This document shows, in pieces, positions 55,033 through 63,350 of a DNA stretch of 64,000 nucleotides (positions are counted from its first letter, which is position 1; each line of letters opens with the position of its first letter). A program made the position numbers and the translations under genes. The notes below the pieces were generated by a model. That model saw nothing but the letters and a program-made list of their open reading frames with translations, made no database searches and was not told where the DNA came from. This DNA is from G963662985 sp963662985 (lineage in GTDB: Bacteria > Chloroflexota > Anaerolineae > Anaerolineales > UBA11579), in the NCBI GenBank assembly GCA_963662985.1, contig OY760067.1:1488001-1552000 (forward strand). Reading direction: 5' to 3'.

Positions 55033-55848
55033 TTATAATACAAATAAAACAGAAACAATACAAACTAGCATTAGATAAATGCTGAATTTACCAAGAGAAT
55101 GATTGCTAAGGTAATGTAATAGCCATCTTATTGAAAGATAGCCAACAGCTCCTGCTACTAAAAAACCAACGATTAATGCTGGTATAAAGGAAGATGAGTT
55201 TGTTATTGAGGGGATATCAAATAAGGTAACGATGGACGCGCCTAACATAATTGGAACAGACATTAAGAATGAAAAGCGAGCTGCTGAAGCGCGGTCAAGG
55301 TTGCGTAAAAGCCCGCCAGTGATAGTGGAACCAGAACGAGAAATGCCTGGGAAGAGAGCAAGAACTTGGAAAAGTCCTATAGTAAGTGCATCGATCCAAT
55401 TGAGTTCTTCTAAATTTCGTTGTTTGTTTCCAAGCCATTCCCCAACAGATAGAAGAATTGCAGTGATAGCTAAAAATACAACTGTCATTTTTGCGCTACT
55501 AAAAGCAGATTCAACTAAATTGTCTAAAAAGAGACCTCCAATCACACCGGGGATGGTGGCAAGAATTAATAGCCATCCTAATTTTGCTTCATGTGTTCCG
55601 AATGGTTTTTTGTTAAATAAAGCAGAAAACCAACCAGTGAAGATAGACCATAGATCTTTCCAAAAATAGAGAATAACTGCAACAAGTGTACCAGCTTGAA
55701 TGAGCATATCAAATACAAAAACTTGGTCTTGAGGGATATTCCAATTGAAGAGATGTGGTAGTAAGACTAAGTGACCTGAGCTTGAAATTGGAAGAAATTC
55801 TGTTAATCCTTGGACAATACCTAAAATAATTGCTTGAAAGATAGTCAT
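55033..55848 (-). CDS. uppP: Undecaprenyl-diphosphatase
   Basis: 271 residues with about eight helices. The signature GIVQGLTEFLPISSSGHLVLL near 8 and PGISRSGSTITGGLLRN near 161 identify BacA/UppP. It recycles undecaprenyl pyrophosphate for wall and polymer synthesis at the membrane. The ATG at 55848 follows GGAGG and overlaps the tgt stop by 4 bases, so the two are coupled. Confidence 0.93.
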   Translation of the reverse strand: MTIFQAIILGIVQGLTEFLPISSSGHLVLLPHLFNWNIPQDQVFVFDMLIQAGTLVAVILYFWKDLWSIFTGWFSALFNKKPFGTHEAKLGWLLILATIPGVIGGLFLDNLVESAFSSAKMTVVFLAITAILLSVGEWLGNKQRNLEELNWIDALTIGLFQVLALFPGISRSGSTITGGLLRNLDRASAARFSFLMSVPIMLGASIVTLFDIPSITNSSSFIPALIVGFLVAGAVGYLSIRWLLHYLSNHSLGKFSIYLMLVCIVSVLFVL

Positions 55849-56954
55849 TTCTTTGCCTCCCATAGCCATGGTTGTGAAAATTCTTCAAACTCACCGTCAA
55901 TGATTGCTTTGCGCATATCACGAGCGAGTTGTAACAACGTGTGAATATTGTGGATCGATAGTAATGTGGCACCGGTCATCTCTTTGCAAACCATGAGGTG
56001 GCGTAGGTAAGCGCGCGAGAAGTTTTGACAGGTGTAGCAAGTACAATTGTTATCAATGGGGTTTGAATCTTTTGCAAATTTAAGATTACGCATGTTCAAA
56101 CGACCACCTTGCCGTAAAAAGACAGATCGATTTCTGCCCAAACGAGTGGGGAGTACGCAATCAAAAATATCAATTCCCTTAGAGACACAGTTAACAAGGT
56201 CTTCAGGTGTGCCAACTCCCATTAAATAGCGAGGTTTGTTTTGTGGCATGAGCGGCATTACAGCTTCTAAAACTGAAATCATTTCTTCTTTGGTTTCACC
56301 AACAGAAAGGCCACCAATAGCAAACCCAGGTAAATCTTTGGAAGTAACATAAGTAGCTGATTCTGCGCGGAGATCATCAAAGATTCCTCCTTGGACGATA
56401 CCAAAAAGAGCTTGATCTTCTCTGGTCTTTGCATCAATACAACGATCTAACCAGCGATGAGTACGCTCCATAGCACTTTTGACATATTTTTTATCATAAG
56501 GATCAGAACATTCATCAAATGCCATTATGATATCAGCACCAAGATTTTCTTGAATTTTAATGGAGCTTTCAGGTGTAAAACGATGAATTGAGCCGTCGAT
56601 ATGACTTTTAAATGTAACTCCATCATCGTCGATTTTATTACTTTCGCTTTGAGAAAAGACCTGGAATCCTCCACTATCTGTCAATATAGGGTTAGGCCAA
56701 TTCATAAACTTGTGTAACCCACCCATTTCTGCTACAAGCTCATCACCGGGACGGAGATATAAATGATAAGTGTTAGAAAGAATTAGTGAAGCGCCCATTT
56801 CATGAAGTTGAGCAGGTGTGATGGATTTTACTGTGGCAGCTGTGCCAACTGGTGCAAAAATAGGTGTTTCAATCACACCATGTGGAGTTTCAAAGCGGCC
56901 TGAGCGAGCAGCACCATCTATAGCATCTAAGTGAAATTGGAAAGAATTAGTCAT
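55845..56954 (-). CDS. tgt: tRNA-guanine transglycosylase
   Basis: 369 residues. LTDSGGFQVFS (active-site Asp) near 89, AFDECSDPYDKKY, GGLSVGETKEEM and the zinc site CTCYTCQNFSRAYLRHL near 295 with HNIH are all intact. It inserts the queuosine precursor preQ1 at the wobble base of some tRNAs. The first gene of a tgt-uppP-PstS-like run. The 4-base overlap with uppP is seen at its 3' end. Confidence 0.95.
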   Translation of the reverse strand: MTNSFQFHLDAIDGAARSGRFETPHGVIETPIFAPVGTAATVKSITPAQLHEMGASLILSNTYHLYLRPGDELVAEMGGLHKFMNWPNPILTDSGGFQVFSQSESNKIDDDGVTFKSHIDGSIHRFTPESSIKIQENLGADIIMAFDECSDPYDKKYVKSAMERTHRWLDRCIDAKTREDQALFGIVQGGIFDDLRAESATYVTSKDLPGFAIGGLSVGETKEEMISVLEAVMPLMPQNKPRYLMGVGTPEDLVNCVSKGIDIFDCVLPTRLGRNRSVFLRQGGRLNMRNLKFAKDSNPIDNNCTCYTCQNFSRAYLRHLMVCKEMTGATLLSIHNIHTLLQLARDMRKAIIDGEFEEFSQPWLWEAKK

Positions 56955-57041
56955 ATGCGTATTATACCTGTAAAGTATTCCGTCTCAACAATTCTTTTAA
57001 TTTACTTAAGAAGAAAATATTTTCTCTGATATACTTAATTT

Positions 57042-58469
57042 ATGGATCTTTTTGACTATTCAATGAAAAAGAAAACTGAACGAGAATCACCGTTGGCAGC
57101 ACGAATGCGCCCAAAAACCATTGAGCAGTATGTGGGACAAGAGGAAATTTTGGGAGAAGGTAAGCTTTTGCGTCGGACGATTGAAGCAGATCGGTTGTTC
57201 TCTTCAATCATTTTATGGGGGCCACCAGGGACTGGTAAAACTACCTTAGCAACTGTGATTGCAAACCAAACGGCTTCGTATTTTGAAACTTTGTCAGCTG
57301 TGATGGATGGTAAGTCTCGCTTACGAGAAGTGGTACAAGATGCAATTGAACGGCGACGTTTGTATAATACGCGGACGATTTTATTTGTGGATGAGGTGCA
57401 TCGCTGGAACCGTGCACAACAAGATGCGTTACTACCACATGTAGAAAATGGTACAGTGACATTAATTGGAGCAACCACTGAAAACCCCTATTTTGAAGTC
57501 AATGGAGCTTTGGTATCACGTTCAAGAATTTTTCAATTACATCCCTTAGAGTCAAAACACATTCGACAAATCCTCTTAAATGCATTAAGCAATACTGAAG
57601 TTGGATTTGGAAATATGAATGTGGATTTGAAGGAAGAAGCGTTAGCACATATCATTCACGTAGCTAATGGGGATGCACGCAATGCGTTGAATGCATTGGA
57701 ATTGGCAGTGGAAAGCACACCACCGAATGATGCGGGTGAGATTGTGGTGACTTTAGATGTAGCCCAAGAATCAATTCAACAGCGAGCAGTGTTATACGAT
57801 AAAGATGGAGATTCTCATTACGATACAATTTCAGCATTTATTAAGTCAATTCGAGGGTCTGATCCCGATGCAGCAATCTATTGGTTAGCTAAAATGCTTT
57901 ATGCAGGAGAAGATCCTCGATTCATTTTAAGAAGGTTGTTGATTTCTGCGTCAGAAGATATTGGATTAGCGGATCCAAATGCTATGGTGGTGGCAAATGC
58001 TGCAGCACAGACTTTTGAGTTTGTAGGAATGCCAGAAGGTGTGTTTGCTATTTCAGAAGCGACACTTTATTTGGCTACAGCGCCTAAATCCAATAGCGTA
58101 GGGGCATATTTTAAAGCATTTGATATGTTGGAAAAAGATGGTGCAGTGGAAGTGCCCAAACATTTGAAAGATGGAAATCGTGATGCAAAGACTTTGGGAC
58201 ATGGCAAAGATTATTTGTATCCTCATGATTTTAAAGATCATTTTATTCCGCAACAATATTTACCAGATGCTTTATTAGGAACGCATTTTTATACACCTTC
58301 TGAGATGGGTAAAGAAACAGAAATCAAGGCGCGTTTAGAAAAATGGCGTGCAGAACAGAGAGAAGCATTGCGTATTAAATCAATTGAAGAAATGCCGAGT
58401 CTTTCAGAAGAAGAAGTGTTTGGCATTAAACGTCGACACAAATCTGGACGCGGCAAGAGTACGATTTAA
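57042..58469 (+). CDS. rarA: Replication-associated recombination ATPase RarA (MgsA)
   Basis: 475 residues. MRPKTIEQYVGQEEILG near 24, Walker A WGPPGTGKTTLA near 59, Walker B TILFVDEVHRWNRAQQDALL near 107 and the sensor GATTENPYFEVN near 143 are typical; the C-terminal tetramerisation domain follows. It is a clamp-loader-like AAA protein acting at stalled forks. It lies divergent from tgt, 87 bases away. Its 3' end is 31 bases before the YdcZ-type gene. Confidence 0.95.
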   Translation: MDLFDYSMKKKTERESPLAARMRPKTIEQYVGQEEILGEGKLLRRTIEADRLFSSIILWGPPGTGKTTLATVIANQTASYFETLSAVMDGKSRLREVVQDAIERRRLYNTRTILFVDEVHRWNRAQQDALLPHVENGTVTLIGATTENPYFEVNGALVSRSRIFQLHPLESKHIRQILLNALSNTEVGFGNMNVDLKEEALAHIIHVANGDARNALNALELAVESTPPNDAGEIVVTLDVAQESIQQRAVLYDKDGDSHYDTISAFIKSIRGSDPDAAIYWLAKMLYAGEDPRFILRRLLISASEDIGLADPNAMVVANAAAQTFEFVGMPEGVFAISEATLYLATAPKSNSVGAYFKAFDMLEKDGAVEVPKHLKDGNRDAKTLGHGKDYLYPHDFKDHFIPQQYLPDALLGTHFYTPSEMGKETEIKARLEKWRAEQREALRIKSIEEMPSLSEEEVFGIKRRHKSGRGKSTI

Positions 58470-58500
58470 GCAATTGAGAAAGAAGAACAAAGGATTGATG

Positions 58501-58959
58501 ATGAAAGGAAAATCGAGCATGCAAGTTGCTATAATTTCTTTGTTGTTTGTGATGTTGGGTGGTGTGGCCATCACAATCCAAAATATTGTCTCAGGTGAGA
58601 TGGCTTCCAAGACAGCATCTATAACAAGCGTATTTATTATTCAATTAAGTGGAACAATCCTTTCTGGTTTGATCATTTTGTTTATGAAAGGAAACCCATT
58701 GAAGGGATGGACAACTATCCCATGGTATATGTTCTTTGTGGGGTTATCGGGGATTATTGTAATTCTATCGATGGTGTATTCGATTCCTCGAATTGGTGTT
58801 TCGGGTGCTGTTAGCGGACAGCTGATTGCTATGTTGACTTGTAGTGCATTAATCGATCATTTTGGCGCTTTTGGTGTGGAACGAATTCCTTTAACTTCAT
58901 TAAAACTGGTGGGGATGTTGACTCTGATTGTTGGTGTGTTTTTAGTCTTGAAAAAATAG
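58501..58959 (+). CDS. YdcZ/DMT-type small membrane protein (DUF606)
   Basis: 152 residues with four to five helices (ISLLFVMLGGVAITIQ, VFIIQLSGTILSGLIILF, SGAVSGQLIAMLTCSALID, VGMLTLIVGVFLVL). This is the half-transporter arrangement of DMT-superfamily YdcZ proteins, which usually work as pairs. The substrate is unknown. The ATG at 58501 follows AAAGGA; upstream in-frame codons overlap rarA and have no ribosome site. Confidence 0.75.
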   Translation: MKGKSSMQVAIISLLFVMLGGVAITIQNIVSGEMASKTASITSVFIIQLSGTILSGLIILFMKGNPLKGWTTIPWYMFFVGLSGIIVILSMVYSIPRIGVSGAVSGQLIAMLTCSALIDHFGAFGVERIPLTSLKLVGMLTLIVGVFLVLKK

Positions 58960-59083
58960 ACTATGGAACAAAATTTGGATTGATTACGTTAAAATACTAA
59001 GAGATTTTGTTTGATACTTAAATTTTGAATAAGAAAAAGGCGTTTTTTGTTTAGAATATTTGCCAATAATCGCTTATTCATAG

Positions 59084-59112
59084 ATGACAAGGTATAATTC
59101 AACAAGTATAAT
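59084..59112 (+). promoter_or_regulatory. Promoter of NBR1-like lipoprotein gene
   Basis: ATGACA (59084-59089) and TATAAT (59107-59112) are 17 bases apart. A second TATAAT at 59093 lies in a 14-base direct repeat of GTATAATTCAA. Confidence 0.65.
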
Positions 59113-59155
59113 TCAAGCTTGAGCGTAAACTCAGAAAAGCAAAGGATAGATAAGA

Positions 59156-59929
59156 ATGAAAAAGTATTTAAAAGTTGTTTTTATTATTGCAATTTTGGCT
59201 GTTGCACTCACAGCATGTAATTCAGGAAATGATAACAATGGTGTTTCTGAAGCAGATGCAGTGATGACACAAGCAGCATTGCTAGTAAATGAAATGTCCA
59301 CCCAAGCTGCTCAGACAGAAGCTGCTAAGGAACCAACACCTACAAATACACCTGTTCCACCAACTCCAACAAACACAGTTGCTCCAACTGCAACTTTGAT
59401 TCCTACTTTACCAAATGCTGCCGATCCAGCAACCGCAACCCCGATCGCTACTTTGGCAAACCAAGGCAATAGTTCTAATACAGGTACTACTTCAACTGGT
59501 AACTGTACATGGGATGCTCATTTTGAATATGAGACAATTCCGGATGGCACCCGTTTCAAACGTGAAACAGTATTTGATAAGACATGGCGAATCAAGAACA
59601 CTGGCACTTGTTTGTGGGGACCGGACATTGAATTAGTCTGGTTGGCAAGCTATTATGATAAAGATGTAGATGGCTCATGGGATGCTTGGACAGATAAATT
59701 CACTGCATATGATGTGTTGGAAACCACAAAAGCATCTTCTGTGATTGCACAAGATATTGGCACTTTGGGAAATCAACAAATTGGTGAATTCAAGATTACA
59801 TATCAAGCACCAATGAAAGCTGGTTTGTATCGTTTGGATTATCAAATTCGTACGAATGGCGCGATTATCCCAATCGATGGTGGCGTGATCTATGTAGTGT
59901 TTGAATCCTATGATCCGGAAGCTGAATAG
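59156..59929 (+). CDS. Lipoprotein with NBR1-type Ig-like domain
   Basis: 257 residues. Signal KVVFIIAILAVALTAC with lipobox Cys near 21, a Thr/Pro-rich linker (PTPTNTPVPPTPTNTVAPT) and a C-terminal NBR1-Ig-like domain near 130-250 (TRFKRETVFDKTWRIKNTG, CLWGPDIELVWLAS). These domains are common in Chloroflexota surface lipoproteins; the ligand is unknown. A clear promoter and terminator show a monocistronic gene. Confidence 0.85.
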   Translation: MKKYLKVVFIIAILAVALTACNSGNDNNGVSEADAVMTQAALLVNEMSTQAAQTEAAKEPTPTNTPVPPTPTNTVAPTATLIPTLPNAADPATATPIATLANQGNSSNTGTTSTGNCTWDAHFEYETIPDGTRFKRETVFDKTWRIKNTGTCLWGPDIELVWLASYYDKDVDGSWDAWTDKFTAYDVLETTKASSVIAQDIGTLGNQQIGEFKITYQAPMKAGLYRLDYQIRTNGAIIPIDGGVIYVVFESYDPEAE

Positions 59930-59950
59930 AAACGTTGAATGATTAATTAG

Positions 59951-59980
59951 AGAGCTGGTGTGATGCCAGCTCTTTTGTTT
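59951..59980 (+). terminator. Terminator after lipoprotein
   Basis: AGAGCTGG (59951-59958) and CCAGCTCT (59966-59973) form an 8-bp stem followed by TTTGTTT. Confidence 0.88.
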
Positions 59981-60004
59981 TAAGTTGGGTGTGAGGGTGA
60001 GCGG

Positions 60005-60706
60005 TTATTGAATGAGGGAGAGGTAGTGATTGAGGACCCCGAAGGCGAAAAGGAGCTGGCCGAGTTGATAGAAGATACGGCTGATGAGGCGCGTGTATTT
60101 GTGTTCGATGACCCATTGACGATAGCCGAGTAATGAGTCGGCGTAGAACATGGAGAAGGCTCCAAGGGCGGCAAAGTAGGAGAATAAGGGGTTGCTCTTC
60201 CAGAGGAAGAAGGAGCTGATGGCACGGTAGAGGGTGGAGGAGATGACGATGAGGTAGAGTAGGGAGGGAGCGTATAGGTCAAGGATTTTGCGCGCATTCA
60301 TGACCCGTTGGAGGAGATAGGCGAAGAAGATGACAACGGGAACAAAGAAGATGGCGAGGAAGATGCTGGGCGCGAGGGTGCTGGATTGGAAGACGGGGGT
60401 GATGGCGAGGTTATAGGCGATGTGGGCGAGGAGGAAGAGGAAAAGACCGAGTTTGAAGGGACGTTTGGGGAGCATGAGGGTGATGTCTCCGGCGAGGGAG
60501 AAGGCGAGGCCAATGAGCACCCAAAGGATGTTGCCTGCGGAGGTGCCGATGAATTTGGTGTTGCCGATTTGAATGAAGGCGGTGATGAGGATGGCGATGA
60601 TGACGAGCGGTTTGGTGATGTAGCCAAGTTTGATTTTTTTTGTTTGTAGGGCGTACCAGTCGGCGACCATGATGAGCAGAACTGGGAGTAGGAGTAGGTA
60701 GTTCAT
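60005..60706 (-). CDS. YhhN/TMEM86-family membrane protein
   Basis: 233 residues with eight hydrophobic segments. The YhhN block AFSLAGDITLMLPKRPFKLGLF and SMFYADSLLGYRQWV are visible. TMEM86 homologues are lysoplasmalogenases; the bacterial role is less certain. The plus strand here is strongly G-rich. No promoter is obvious; era lies 36 bases upstream on the same strand, so they may share a transcript. Confidence 0.8.
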   Translation of the reverse strand: MNYLLLLPVLLIMVADWYALQTKKIKLGYITKPLVIIAILITAFIQIGNTKFIGTSAGNILWVLIGLAFSLAGDITLMLPKRPFKLGLFLFLLAHIAYNLAITPVFQSSTLAPSIFLAIFFVPVVIFFAYLLQRVMNARKILDLYAPSLLYLIVISSTLYRAISSFFLWKSNPLFSYFAALGAFSMFYADSLLGYRQWVIEHKYTRLISRIFYQLGQLLFAFGVLNHYLSLIQ

Positions 60707-60742
60707 GAGGATCCTTTGCGCGCTGTGCGAGGGGTTGGTGGG

Positions 60743-61669
60743 CTAGTCTTGTTTGCCGTAGCCGAAGCGATCTAGGAAGGCGTCGTCGTTGCGCCAGTTT
60801 TTGCGGACTTTGACTCGTAGGCGGAGGAAGACTTTGCGGCCGCTCATGGCTTCGATAGAATTGCGAGCGGAGGAGCCGATGCGTTTGAGCATTTCGCCTC
60901 CTTTGCCGATGACGATGCCTTTTTGGGAGTCACGCTCGACGAAGAGAGTGGCTTCGACATAGGCGCCGTGGTCTTCGCGTTCGGTATATTCGTCTACACG
61001 GACGGCGATGCCGTGGGGGACTTCGTCTTTGAGGAGGATGAGGGCGGCTTCGCGGATGAGGTCGGCGGCGATGTCGCGTTCGTAGAGATCGGTGATTTGA
61101 TCTTCTGGGTAGAGTGGGGGACCTTCGGGGAGCATTTCGATGATTTGTTGGGTGAGCTCGGCGATGCCAAGGCCTTTGCGTGCGGCGATGGTGATGCTTT
61201 GGGAGGCGGGGACGAGGGCTTGGTATTCTTGGATGCGGGCGGCGAGCTTGGTTTGGTCTGGGACGAGATCGAGCTTGTTGATGACGAGGAGGAGGGGGGT
61301 GGTGAGGTTGGCTTCGTGAATGGCTTCAGCGATGATGAAGTCTCCTTCTTGGGGTGGGGTGCTGGCGTCTACGAGGAAGAGGATGAGGTCGTTTTCTTCT
61401 AGGGTGGAGAGGGCTTCTTCGTTCATTTTTTCGCCGAGTTTGTGTTTGATTTTGTGGACGCCGGGGGTGTCTACGAAGATGAGTTGGGCTTGGTCTTCTA
61501 GGGTGAGGATGCCGAGTTGGTTTTTGCGGGTGGTTTGGGGGCGAGGGGAGACGGCGGCGATTTTTTGCCCGAGGAATTTGTTTAGGAGGGTGGATTTGCC
61601 GGCATTTGGTTTGCCGATGATGCTGATATAGCCAGCACGATAGTTGTTGTTTTGGGTATTTTCTGTCAT
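60743..61669 (-). CDS. era: GTPase Era
   Basis: 308 residues. G1 IGKPNAGKSTLLNKFLG, G2/G3 QTTRKNQLG and FVDTPGVHKIKH, G4 VINKLDLV, then the KH domain with ESQKGIVIGKGGEMLK-like ERDSQKGIVIGKGGEMLK near 250. It binds the 16S rRNA 3' end and assists 30S assembly. Its coding strand is markedly C-rich compared with most genes in the window. Confidence 0.95.
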   Translation of the reverse strand: MTENTQNNNYRAGYISIIGKPNAGKSTLLNKFLGQKIAAVSPRPQTTRKNQLGILTLEDQAQLIFVDTPGVHKIKHKLGEKMNEEALSTLEENDLILFLVDASTPPQEGDFIIAEAIHEANLTTPLLLVINKLDLVPDQTKLAARIQEYQALVPASQSITIAARKGLGIAELTQQIIEMLPEGPPLYPEDQITDLYERDIAADLIREAALILLKDEVPHGIAVRVDEYTEREDHGAYVEATLFVERDSQKGIVIGKGGEMLKRIGSSARNSIEAMSGRKVFLRLRVKVRKNWRNDDAFLDRFGYGKQD

Positions 61670-61735
61670 AGGTGTATTATACAGGTAATTGAGGGAAAGG
61701 AATATGGGTTTTGGGATATGAGGTTGTTTGGGCCC

Positions 61736-61763
61736 TTGCTTGTGGGGCAGGTTGGTTTATAAT
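61736..61763 (+). promoter_or_regulatory. Promoter of tRNA-Ser
   Basis: TTGCTT (61736-61741) and TATAAT (61758-61763) are 16 bases apart, 9 bases before the tRNA 5' end. Confidence 0.65.
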
Positions 61764-61772
61764 ACGACGGAT

Positions 61773-61861
61773 GGAGAGGTGCCAGAGTGGTTTAATGGGG
61801 CGGTCTCGAAAATCGTTGTAGTGCGCTAGCGCTACCGTGGGTTCGAATCCCACCCTCTCCG
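61773..61861 (+). tRNA. serU: tRNA-Ser (anticodon CGA)
   Basis: A class II cloverleaf. Acceptor GGAGAGG pairs with CCTCTCC and the discriminator is G. The anticodon loop CTCGAAA has CGA at 61807-61809. A long variable arm (GTAGTGCGCTAGCGCTAC) and T arm GTGGG-TTCGAAT-CCCAC follow. It reads UCG codons. CCA is not encoded. Confidence 0.93.
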
Positions 61862-61918
61862 CTGTTTTCTTTTTTCCCATTTTTTGTTTTGAATTTTTTA
61901 AGGTTGTTTTTTTTGGGT

Positions 61919-61997
61919 TGCCAGAATGTGCCAAGGCGGGTTTTGTTTGGTGCAGGAGGTGCCCTGGGGTGGGTTTTGCTGTGCCAGATGGTGCCAG
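61919..61997 (+). repeat. Degenerate TGCCA array
   Basis: TGCCA occurs at 61919, 61929, 61982 and 61992, with TGCAG at 61951 and TGCCC at 61960. Spacings of 9-10 and 22 bases keep close to helical phase, like the arrays at 27.6 and 33.0 kb, but the copies are less regular. Confidence 0.4.
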
Positions 61998-62208
61998 GGT
62001 TTTGGGCGAAGTGTGTTATTTAGTGCTTGAATTGCTTTTTAATTCTTTATTTAAATATAAAATGTATTTTTATATTATTTCTAAAATCTAGTTATATTTT
62101 TATTAAGTTATTATATCTTATTTCAGTTTTGGGCGCTGAGAAAAAAAGTGATGGAGTTGTTTTTTTGGTGTGTTTTTTCCCAGTGGGGGTGTTTGATTTT
62201 GTTAAGGT

Positions 62209-62226
62209 ACAGAACGTATGTTCTGT
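62209..62226. promoter_or_regulatory. LexA (SOS)-type palindrome
   Basis: ACAGAACGTATGTTCTGT has 7-bp perfect arms and fits GAAC-N4-GTTC, the Gram-positive-type LexA site. TATATTATA follows on the plus strand. No intact gene starts nearby, so the regulated gene may have been lost. Confidence 0.5.
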
Positions 62227-62529
62227 TTATATTATAGCGGATGTGTGGGGTTTTGTCAAATTTAGGGGATGGTGAGAGGAGTTGTTTTCGTCTGTGTCGC
62301 TGGAGAAGATGGTGATTCCTAGGTAGGGTTGGTATTGCATGTCTTTGCCGGTGAGGGTGTCTAGGGTGGATTGGATATCTGCGAGGGTTTTGGGCATAGG
62401 CTTGTTGGGCATTGAGGGCTGCGACGGTTTGGGCTACGCTTAGTTCTGCGGTTTGGTCGTTGGTTTGTTGATCGCTGTTGTTGCCACAGGCGTATAAAAT
62501 TAAAAAAATACAATACCCCCTACGAGCAT
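62227..62529 (-). pseudogene. Decayed small lipoprotein gene
   Basis: A start at 62529 gives a few codons, then a T run (~62503-62509) shifts the frame into FLILYACGNNSDQQTNDQ, which looks like a lipobox and an acidic linker with AQTVAALNAQQA. A second shift near 62410 joins it to KTLADIQSTLDTLTGKDMQY and an end at 62227. Two frameshifts indicate decay. The original function is not known. Confidence 0.4.
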
Positions 62530-62681
62530 CGTTTTGTTTGTCAAATTTGTTTGGAGGAAGTTTTGGTTTGTTGTTATAATTTGGGCTATCAATGGTTTGG
62601 AGTGGGTTATATGATGACTTTCTTTTTTTTTTATTTTTTAATTTGCATTGGGGATATGTGGGTTTTTGATGAGGAGGATTT

Positions 62682-63328
62682 ATGGGGTTGGCTGATTATA
62701 ATAAGAAGTTTGATTTTAAGGATTTCTTTATTTTACTAATTTTAATATTGATTTGTGAATCGTCTTTATTGTTTGAATTTTTACTTGAAAAAGAGATAAG
62801 ACTTTATATATGGAAATATTCATTTATTTTTGATTTGCTTTTTATTATCTTATTGCTTTTGAATAAAATAATAAAAAGCAATATTTTTTATACTATAGCT
62901 ACTTAGCTACTTTTTTTAACCCTGCTTTTCGTCTTATGTTTAACTTAGCTTTTGGATTAATAATACGTTTTTTTGGTTTTAATTATTCATGGTTTATTCC
63001 TATAGTTATTATTTATTTCTCAATTTATCTTTTGATTTTAATTCCAGATGATAAATTAGTTATTATTAATAAATTTTTTGTTGATAGTAAAGTGATAAGT
63101 ATTGGATTAGTTTTGCTTGGTTTTTTCATTGCTTTTGATAATAACAGGTATGTACTTCGATATAAGGTGCCTGGTAGTTTTAGAGAGATGTCTGGAATTC
63201 TTAGGGCTGGAATAGGAGTAATTATTTTAAATTTTTATTTTATAGTTTTGGCTGTTTCAAGTATAAAGAAATCGTATAAGAAATTCGATAATGAGAAATT
63301 GCGGAAGAAAGGTTTTGTTGAGGAATGA
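62682..63328 (+). pseudogene. Frameshifted copy of membrane protein (paralog of next gene)
   Basis: A GAGGAGG ribosome site precedes the ATG at 62682. The first frame encodes MGLADYNKKFDFKDFF and two helices and stops just after the direct duplication of TAGCTACT at 62896-62903 and 62904-62911. Removing one copy joins FYTIAT to FFNPAFRLMFNLAFG in one frame, which then aligns to the end of the next gene (FDNNRYVLRYK against FGNNRYAIRYK). So a single 8-bp duplication broke the gene, or it could vary in phase. Confidence 0.8.
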
Positions 63329-63350
63329 GTGGGGTTTTGGAGGAGGATTA

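Larger units (their letters stand above)
61862..62681. other. Non-coding and decayed region after tRNA-Ser
   Basis: About 820 bases without an intact gene. It contains a TGCCA array, a LexA-type palindrome, a decayed lipoprotein gene on the minus strand and T/G-rich low-complexity sequence. Region downstream of a tRNA gene with remnants is a typical site for past integration, but no attachment repeat or integrase was seen. Confidence 0.5.

Noticed and set aside
60308..61402. Plus-strand open frames over YhhN and era
   Set aside because: They are low-complexity Gly/Glu/Asp-rich shadows caused by the G-rich plus strand.
61677..61934. 85-codon minus-strand open frame across the tRNA-Ser gene
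   Set aside because: It is the reverse complement of the tRNA (its GFEPTV stretch is a known translation artefact of tRNA-Ser) and has no ribosome site.
62551..62739. 62-codon plus-strand frame
   Set aside because: It is Phe/Tyr-rich, overlaps the start of the broken membrane gene in another frame, and has no ribosome site.
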